From positions 1-45,611 of the forward strand of contig NZ_JAJDNA010000042.1 of the NCBI RefSeq assembly GCF_022340925.1: 45,611 nt of DNA, read 5' to 3'. Under the pieces are notes generated by a model. The model did not search any database, had not been told where the DNA came from, and saw only the letters and a program-made list of their open reading frames with translations. Numbering within the stretch: position 1 is the first letter of the stretch; the number at the start of each line of letters is the position of its first letter. This DNA comes from Thiocapsa sp. GTDB lineage: Bacteria > Pseudomonadota > Gammaproteobacteria > Chromatiales > Chromatiaceae. Both the position numbers and the translations under genes were made by a program. Below are positions 40,173 through 45,611 of the stretch, one piece after another.

Positions 40173-41249
40173 CTATCCTCCGCTGAGCCTGCGGTAAAGC
40201 TCGAGGTATTGGCCGAGGATCACATCCGGGCTGAACTCTCGCTCGACCCGAGTCTGCCCGTGGGCCGCCAGGCTCTGCGCCAGCGCGGGATCTTCCAGCA
40301 CCGTGCGGATCCCGAAGGCAAGCCCGGGCGCATCCGCGCAGGGGACTGTCCAGGCGTCCTCGGCGTGGCGCACGATCTCGCGGGCCCCGCGGAACTGCGC
40401 CGTCACCAGGGGCTTCTGCCAGGCCCAGGCCTCGAGGATGACATTGCCCAACGGCTCCTCGTCCAGCGACGGGAAGACCACCAGGTCCGCCATCTGAAGA
40501 TAGGGTGCGGGGTCCTTCTGCCATCCGCTCCAGAGAATGCGCCGATCCTGACCGACCTGGATCGCCTGCCTCTGGAGGCTCGGACCCAAGGGGCCGTCGC
40601 CGACGATCAGCAGGCGCAGCGACCTGCCGCCGATGCGCTCCGGCAGGCGCGCCATGGCCTCGATCAGGTGGGTGTGTCCCTTGAACCCCACGAGACGGCC
40701 CAGTGCGACCAGGACCCAGGCATCCTCCGGGATCGCATGCGCGGCGCGGAGCTCGCGCACGCGGTCCCCCGCAACCGTGCGCATCGGGTCGGCGAAGTTG
40801 TAGATGTGGTAGACCCGCTCCGCCGGAAGACCGTTGCGGATCATCCAGTCGCAGAGCCCTTTGGTATTGCCGATCCAGCCGTGGGCGTGTCGAAAGGGGC
40901 CGAGTGCATAGTAGCCGCCGAGCCGCGCGAGATGGACCGGTCCGCTCGATCGACCCAGGCGCGTCAACCGCGTCGCGCGCCCCATGTAGGTCTGGACGAT
41001 CTGCGGTCGGACGCGGTGGATCGTGCGTGCGACGGCGTCCCGGGAGAAGGGGTCCCAGGTCGTGCGATAGGGAAGCCGATGGACCTTGAGGGATCCGTAC
41101 TCGAGACCGTCTAGACCGCTGCCGAGGCGAATCGCCAACTCGATGGGGACCCGGCGCTCGGCGAGCGCGAGGCTGAAGCGGATGGCCCATCGCTCGGCGC
41201 CGCCGAGCGCCTTGCTGGCGACCATTTGCAGGCTGGATGGTTGGGACAT
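40173..41249 (-). CDS. Family 4 glycosyltransferase
   Basis: A 358-residue GT-B retaining glycosyltransferase. The N-terminal acceptor domain starts MVASKALGGAERWAIRFS with the GG-ER motif. The C-terminal donor domain has VLVALGRLVGFKGHTHLIEA, LLIVGDGPLGPSL, VVFPSLDEEPLGNVILEAWA with the conserved nucleotide-binding E-x7-E region, and KPLVTAQFRGAREIV. It is convergent with the coiled-coil gene, with 15 bases between. It belongs to a minus-strand group of lipopolysaccharide or exopolysaccharide genes. Donor and acceptor are unknown. Confidence 0.92.
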   Translation of the reverse strand: MSQPSSLQMVASKALGGAERWAIRFSLALAERRVPIELAIRLGSGLDGLEYGSLKVHRLPYRTTWDPFSRDAVARTIHRVRPQIVQTYMGRATRLTRLGRSSGPVHLARLGGYYALGPFRHAHGWIGNTKGLCDWMIRNGLPAERVYHIYNFADPMRTVAGDRVRELRAAHAIPEDAWVLVALGRLVGFKGHTHLIEAMARLPERIGGRSLRLLIVGDGPLGPSLQRQAIQVGQDRRILWSGWQKDPAPYLQMADLVVFPSLDEEPLGNVILEAWAWQKPLVTAQFRGAREIVRHAEDAWTVPCADAPGLAFGIRTVLEDPALAQSLAAHGQTRVEREFSPDVILGQYLELYRRLSGG

Positions 41250-41434
41250 GGATGACTATGATCGGTGCGTCGCGGTCGCGAGCAGGCGGGGGTCAGCCGC
41301 GCGCATTCGCCGGCGAGACATGCGGACACCCGGGTGAGCGATCGCTCCGGCCACGCGGCGCCCGCACCCGGGTCTGCTTCACCCTACCGCTTTCCGGACG
41401 GGCTGTCACGGTTGACCGGCGGGGTGGCGGCGGG

Positions 41435-42523
41435 TCATCCCTGCAGCTCATGATAGACGGCGAGGTTGCCCTCGACCATTGTATCGACCGAGAACTCGCG
41501 CGCCATCAGGGCCTGTCCGCCGGCTCCCAGTGTGTGCCGGAGCTCCGGGTCGGTGATCAGCCTGTCGATGGCCTCGCGCAGCGCCAGCGTGTCGCCCGGT
41601 GACACCAGCAACCCGTTCTCCCCGTCACGCACCGCCTCCGGGATCCCGCCGACGCGGCTCGCGACGATCGGTACACCGGCGCTCGCAGCCTGGAGCAGCG
41701 AGACCCCGAGCCCCTCCATCCGTGCCGGGTGGACCACCAGGTCCAGGCAGGCCAGCAGATCGGTCAGGTCGTCGCGGAAACCGACCAGCCGAACCCGTTG
41801 CTCCAGGCCGGCCCGCGCGATCTGCTCGCGCAGTGGCTCGGCAAGCGGCCCCTGTCCGAAAAACAGGGCATGCAGGCGCGGGTGGCGCTGCATCAAGGGG
41901 GGGAGCGCCTCGAGCAGGTCCCCGTGTCCCTTCCGCGGGATCAGCTGGGCGATGACGCCGATCACGAGCGCCTCCTCCGGCAGCCGCAGCCGGTTGGAGA
42001 ACATCCGGCGCGCGCAGGGCCGCGCATACGCGGCCCAGTCGACCGCGCTGCGCACGAGCCTCAGCTTCGCCTCGGGCAACCCCTCGGCGAGCAACACCTT
42101 GCGGATCCCCTCCGAGATGACCACCACCCGATCGTAGAGACGATACTTGACCGCCACCCAGGGCCGTGGCTCGGGGTTATCGACCCGGCGTGTATGGATG
42201 ACGGGTACGCCACTCAGACGTGCCGCGATGCCACCCATGACGTCGGCGCCGATGCGACTGTGCAGATGGACCAGGTCGGGGTGGCCCGCCTGGATAAGGC
42301 GCCTGAGGCGAATAATCATCGGCAGGTCCAGGTCACCGCCCATCGGGAGGCTATGGACGGCCGAGAAAGGCGTCGCCGCCGCGCTCAGGGCGCAGCCTTC
42401 CGGGCAGGCGAGCAGGTTGTCATGGCCTCGCGCCGCGAGTCCGCGCAGCAGATGCAGCACCTGGTAGGCGCCGCCGTACAGGTGACGACCACCCTCGACA
42501 TGGAGGATCTTCAAGGAGTGCAC
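41435..42523 (-). CDS. Family 4 glycosyltransferase
   Basis: A 362-residue GT-B enzyme. It begins LKILHVEGGRHLYGGAYQV, with LVHLHSRIGADVMGGIAARL in the acceptor half. The donor half has VIGVIAQLIPRKGHGDLLEA, LHALFFGQGPLAEPL, LVVHPARMEGLGVSLLQAA and GIPEAVRDGENGLLV, which match GT4 motifs closely. The start is a GTG at 42523, overlapping the GT9 gene by 13 bases, so the two are probably coupled. The sugar specificity cannot be told from sequence. Confidence 0.93.
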   Translation of the reverse strand: MHSLKILHVEGGRHLYGGAYQVLHLLRGLAARGHDNLLACPEGCALSAAATPFSAVHSLPMGGDLDLPMIIRLRRLIQAGHPDLVHLHSRIGADVMGGIAARLSGVPVIHTRRVDNPEPRPWVAVKYRLYDRVVVISEGIRKVLLAEGLPEAKLRLVRSAVDWAAYARPCARRMFSNRLRLPEEALVIGVIAQLIPRKGHGDLLEALPPLMQRHPRLHALFFGQGPLAEPLREQIARAGLEQRVRLVGFRDDLTDLLACLDLVVHPARMEGLGVSLLQAASAGVPIVASRVGGIPEAVRDGENGLLVSPGDTLALREAIDRLITDPELRHTLGAGGQALMAREFSVDTMVEGNLAVYHELQG

Positions 42524-43548
42524 CCAATCACCAGGCGCGCCGCGTTCAGCACCTCATCGACCGTGACGAGGTGCATACAGGTGAAGGCGCCTTCGCAGGT
42601 GGGGCGACGTTTACAGGGCGAGCAGTCGAGCGGGTGATAGAGCACGCGTGCGTTTGCCCGGTCGGTGTCCAGATAGGGGCGGGTGGAGCCGAACAGCAGC
42701 AGGCTCGGGGTGCCGAATGCGATGCCCATATGCCCCAGGCCGGTGTCGACACCGACCAGCAGGGCGGCGCGTGCGATCAGCGCCGCGGCCTCGGCAAGGC
42801 CCGTTTCGCCCGTGAGGTCGACCAGCGGGCCATCGGCCGCGTCGCGAATCCGTGCGGCCGAATCGCGCTCTGCCGGGCCGCCGAGCAGCACGGGCGTCAG
42901 GCCGAGCTCGCGATCCAGGCGCACCGCGAGCTCGGCCCAGCGCTCCTCGACCCAGTGTTTCTGGGGACGTGTGGTGAAGGGGCAGAGCACCGCGTAGCCT
43001 TCGACCAGATCCCGGTCCGCGATGACCCCAGCCGCGAAGCTCGCCTCGGCCTCGCCGAAATGAATCCCCATCCTGAAGTCGCCGGCCGGAAGTCCAAGGG
43101 TCTGCGCCAGATAGAGATACTCGGAGCCGATGCGCCCGGGATCGCCCCCCCGCGGGATGGTGCGGGTCATCAGCCAGCGGCTGCCCTCGCGAGAGCCGAG
43201 ACCGATCCGCTCGCGAGCGCCCGAAATCCAGGTCAGGACGCCGCTCTTGAGCAGTCCCTGCAGGTCGATCGCGAGGTCGAAGCGCCGCGCCTTGAGGTTG
43301 GCTTGAAGCGCGCGGATGCCAGCCCAGAGCGCGCGCAGTCGGCCCGTATGCCAGAGCCGGCGCCAGTGGCCGAGTGGGCAGACGATGATCTCGTCCAGGT
43401 CCGGGTGCTGGTCGAGCAGGCCCCGGTACTCCGGCTGCACCAGCCAGGTGATGCGGGCCTGCGGGTAGGCTCGCCGCAGGGTCGCGATCAGCGGCGAGGC
43501 GAACACGATGTCCCCGATGGCCGAGAGCCGAACCAGAAGGATGTTCAC
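42511..43548 (-). CDS. Family 9 glycosyltransferase (heptosyltransferase-like)
   Basis: A 345-residue ADP-heptose:LPS heptosyltransferase-type enzyme. The N-terminus NILLVRLSAIGDIVFASPLI is the GT9 signature; ITWLVQPEYRGLLDQHPDLD and FDLAIDLQGLLKSGVL follow. The donor-binding region is LVGVDTGLGHMGIAFGTPSL with LLLFGSTRP. Four cysteines near the C-terminus (CSPCKRRPTC, FTCMHLV) are seen in many family members. The start is the GTG at 43548, inside the stop of the O-antigen ligase gene (GTGA); the frame stays open further upstream. It may build the inner LPS core. Confidence 0.92.
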   Translation of the reverse strand: MNILLVRLSAIGDIVFASPLIATLRRAYPQARITWLVQPEYRGLLDQHPDLDEIIVCPLGHWRRLWHTGRLRALWAGIRALQANLKARRFDLAIDLQGLLKSGVLTWISGARERIGLGSREGSRWLMTRTIPRGGDPGRIGSEYLYLAQTLGLPAGDFRMGIHFGEAEASFAAGVIADRDLVEGYAVLCPFTTRPQKHWVEERWAELAVRLDRELGLTPVLLGGPAERDSAARIRDAADGPLVDLTGETGLAEAAALIARAALLVGVDTGLGHMGIAFGTPSLLLFGSTRPYLDTDRANARVLYHPLDCSPCKRRPTCEGAFTCMHLVTVDEVLNAARLVIGCTP

Positions 43549-44885
43549 GCGTCGCCCCGTCCGGGCGGCGCAATCAGCCATGCGAGACGGAAGCTGTAGG
43601 CGCCACCGGCGAAGAGGATCCAGAAGAACATCCAGTCGCTGCGCACCACCCGGTAGTTGAACAGGTTCCAGACGAGGACGCAGCCCAGACTGACCGCGAA
43701 GAGTGCGCACATGTCGGCGGGGAGTCGCCCCGTCCGGCATTCGCGGCGGCTCGAGCGGACCAGGGCCCAGAGGAGCGCGAAGGCCAGGGCGAGCCCGACG
43801 GCCCCCAGCTGCACCGCCGTCTCCGCATAGCTGTTGTGCAGATGCGGGAGCCAATTGACGTTGTCCAACAGTGCTTCGGGCCGTCCGCTCGTCGCGATCA
43901 GCTCGCGGCTCGAGCCCGCGCCCCACCCGAGCCAGGGGCGTTCGAGCCATTTCTCGTAGGCGAACTGGAGCGCATTGACACGCAAACCGACCGGGTCGGC
44001 GGCGACCTCTGAGACATCACCCTGTATCACCTGCCGGAGCGTCTCCGTCTGGTCGCTCAGACGCACCCCGATGGTCTCCCACTGGCTCATCAGGACACCG
44101 GCGAGCGTGCCTGCGACAAGCAGGAGCGCAAGCCGGCGCCGGGGGTGATCCCCCGATGCCGCCGACCCCGGCTGCGTGCGCCATTCGAGTAGCAGCAGGA
44201 TCCCCGTGCCCGCGACGAACCCGAGCCAGGAGCCGCGCGATTGCGACAGCAGCAGCCCCTCCAGCATGATCAGCAGCCAGACCGCCCACAGGGCAACCCG
44301 TGCTCCGAACCAGGGCCCGCGCTCCGCCGCGCCCCAGAATGCCCGCCGGGTTGCGAGCAGGCCGAGGGCACCCAGCCCAGCGAACATCCCGAAGGCGATC
44401 GAAGGGAGATACGCATCGAATCGGGTCGTGAAGAAGTCCGCTCCGAAGGTCGCCCAGTCGATCTTGCGAAAGGTGCCGAGCGTGAAGCCCAGGAGCGCGA
44501 GCAGCAGGACGCGGCGGAGCCGCTCGTGACGGCCCCCAATCCAGTAGGCGAGCGGGACGAAGAGCAGCAGCTTGAGCCAGTCGCTCCCGTGGTCGAGGAC
44601 GGTCGCGGCCTCGTCGGGGGTCGCGGCCAGGAGATAGAAGGCGAGGCTGTGCAGGGTGACGTAGACCCCGAAGGCGCACGCCAGCATGGCGACGGGGTCT
44701 CGGATGAGACGGCCCCAGGCGTTGAAGCGCAGCAGGAAGGCCAGGACCGAAAGAACCAGACCGAGGGTCGCCGGGGTGATTCCGAGCAACGCGAATGAGG
44801 CGAAGACATAGACGCCGAAGAGTCCGGCGCGGGACCACCAGTCGGTGATCCCCTCGCTCAGCGGCGGGGCGGGCAGGTCGGGCAA
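43545..44885 (-). CDS. O-antigen ligase/polymerase family membrane protein
   Basis: A 446-residue protein with about ten to eleven hydrophobic helices. A large periplasmic loop holds the family motif HLHNSYAETAVQLGAVGLAL, with a conserved upstream Arg (LSQSRGSWLGFVAGTGIL) and NALQFAYEKWLERPWLGWGA. This pattern is found in WaaL O-antigen ligases and Wzy polymerases; the sequence alone does not separate them. The start is an apparent TTG at 44885; no upstream ATG or GTG in frame is acceptable. It heads the polysaccharide transcript of four genes on this strand. Confidence 0.88.
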   Translation of the reverse strand: MPDLPAPPLSEGITDWWSRAGLFGVYVFASFALLGITPATLGLVLSVLAFLLRFNAWGRLIRDPVAMLACAFGVYVTLHSLAFYLLAATPDEAATVLDHGSDWLKLLLFVPLAYWIGGRHERLRRVLLLALLGFTLGTFRKIDWATFGADFFTTRFDAYLPSIAFGMFAGLGALGLLATRRAFWGAAERGPWFGARVALWAVWLLIMLEGLLLSQSRGSWLGFVAGTGILLLLEWRTQPGSAASGDHPRRRLALLLVAGTLAGVLMSQWETIGVRLSDQTETLRQVIQGDVSEVAADPVGLRVNALQFAYEKWLERPWLGWGAGSSRELIATSGRPEALLDNVNWLPHLHNSYAETAVQLGAVGLALAFALLWALVRSSRRECRTGRLPADMCALFAVSLGCVLVWNLFNYRVVRSDWMFFWILFAGGAYSFRLAWLIAPPGRGDA

Positions 44886-45350
44886 GGCTGTTATCTCATG
44901 CGGAATCGGGCGTTCGGGGTTGACTCGCGACGCGTATGATACGCGGGATGGGCGTCCTGGTCGTACCCGGCACGCCCGACCGGCTGCAGCTGAGGCGCCG
45001 GCTCACTCGAGCCGCGATCAGGCCAAGCAGGCAAAGGATTGCTGCCAGGTCCGGGTCGGGCCGCGGAACGCCGCCTAAGCAGATGCTGATCAATGGCCCT
45101 CCTGGCCATCACCAGCTCGCCTTCCGCGGGGCGCGACGCTCGGAAGGCTCCATGTTCAGACACCGAGGTGCCCGAACATGCGGGTGCCTCCTGCCCCGGA
45201 CGGGAAGCGCCGAAGACTTCAGCGCTTCCCCAACGCAGCGGCCAACCGCTGGAGGTTGGGCCTCTCAGGCCCGGGGCAACTCGGCGGGGTCGCGAAGACG
45301 GCGAGTCGCTGCACGATTTGCCTCAGTTCTTAAGCCAATGGATATCTGCC
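44886..45350. other. Divergent intergenic region upstream of the polysaccharide genes
   Basis: 465 bases without a supported gene. It holds the palindrome CGCGTAT-G-ATACGCG (44931-44945) and repeat copy 2 (45178-45235). A plus-strand frame (44936-45610) is open but its product is Arg/Gly/Pro-rich, in a different phase from the real gene at 45351. Confidence 0.45.
45178..45235 (-). repeat. 58-bp palindromic dispersed repeat, copy 2 (inverted)
   Basis: On the minus strand the stem-loop core is GAAGCGCTGAAGTCTTCGGCGCTTC (45204-45228), preceded by CGTTGGG and followed by CGGGGCAGGA, as in copy 1 at 2994-3051. Several substitutions relative to copy 1 keep most of the stem. Confidence 0.65.
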
Positions 45351-45611
45351 ATGTCACCATCGGATCCAGGCATGGTCGCCCCGGACCGACGCTTACCGCG
45401 CCCGGTGTGTCTCTTCATTCCGAGCTTCGGAGACGGAGGGGTGGAACGCATGATGGTCAACATCGCCCGCGGGATCGCCGGGGAGGGGTTTCCGGTCGAC
45501 TTCGTTGTCGGGTCCCGCGAGCAGCCCTTTCTCGACCGATTCCCGCCCGGCGTGTCCATCCAGGTGCTCGGTCCGACCAGCCAGCGCCAACGCGTGCGGT
45601 TTCTGCTTGAC
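45351..45611 (+). CDS. Family 4 glycosyltransferase, partial (5' part only)
   Basis: The last 261 bases encode 87 residues of an N-terminal glycosyltransferase domain: VCLFIPSFGDGGVERMMVNI with the GGVER motif of GT4 enzymes, then ARGIAGEGFPVDFVV. The gene runs off the right edge. The ATG at 45351 has no strong ribosome site; an ATG at 45338 is out of frame. It is divergent from the O-antigen ligase gene and likely part of the same surface-polysaccharide region. Confidence 0.85.
   Translation, partial: MSPSDPGMVAPDRRLPRPVCLFIPSFGDGGVERMMVNIARGIAGEGFPVDFVVGSREQPFLDRFPPGVSIQVLGPTSQRQRVRFLLD

Noticed and set aside
44936..45610. 224-residue plus-strand frame at the right end, which includes MDICHVTIGSRHG
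   Set aside because: The short stretch faintly recalls a glycosyltransferase start, but the frame then becomes Arg-rich while the adjacent frame from 45351 encodes a clear GT4 domain.

Overview
The window reads as chromosome from a GC-rich, bacteriochlorophyll-a-producing purple sulfur gammaproteobacterium (Chromatiaceae-like, for example the Thiocapsa/Thiocystis/Allochromatium group). The evidence is a large part of a photosynthesis gene cluster (bchP, bchG, ppsR, bchFNBHLM, puhABC, puhE, bchE, bchJ) next to gammaproteobacterial housekeeping genes (queA, birA-coaX, rhlE-type helicase). The genus is an inference; no rRNA is present.

Layout. 1-9.2 kb is housekeeping: a partial NamZ-type (DUF1343) gene, queA, a divergent H-NS-family gene, a DEAD-box RNA helicase followed by a small RRM RNA-binding protein, an M61 peptidase with PDZ domain, birA overlapping coaX, and tRNA-Arg(CCU). 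9.6-13.7 kb, minus strand: a small membrane protein, bchP, bchG and ppsR (crtJ). 14.2-30.5 kb, plus strand: bchF-bchN-bchB-bchH-bchL-bchM, a decayed lhaA remnant, puhA-puhB-puhC, puhE, bchE, hemN and bchJ, with a menE-like adenylate-forming ligase at the end. 32.2-40.2 kb is a locus of poorly characterised envelope or stress-type genes: DUF533, a Kbp-like BON-LysM protein, a coiled-coil protein, a CYTH-like/Ppx-GppA fusion, and a three-gene operon of helical or coiled-coil proteins. 40.2-45.6 kb is polysaccharide biosynthesis: two GT4 glycosyltransferases, a GT9 heptosyltransferase-like protein, an O-antigen ligase/polymerase, and the start of another glycosyltransferase.

The Bch genes here cover much of the route from coproporphyrinogen (HemN) and Mg chelation (BchH) through methylation (BchM), anaerobic ring-E formation (BchE), vinyl-group handling (BchJ), dark protochlorophyllide reduction (BchL-BchN-BchB), 3-vinyl hydration (BchF), esterification (BchG) and phytyl reduction (BchP). 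PuhA is the reaction-centre H subunit and PuhB/C/E are assembly factors. PpsR is the expected aerobic repressor. Many of these genes overlap by 1-26 nt and are probably translationally coupled.

Most notable: (i) two copies of a 163-bp MITE-like element with terminal inverted repeats and TA flanks, each inserted so that the TA plus the first element base forms the TAG stop of the neighbouring gene; (ii) an lhaA remnant with a one-base frameshift between bchM and puhA; (iii) apparent absence of aerR, acsF, idi and the pucC-like gene from their usual places; (iv) a 58-bp palindromic repeat found at both ends of the window; (v) the uncharacterised 32-40 kb gene neighbourhood.
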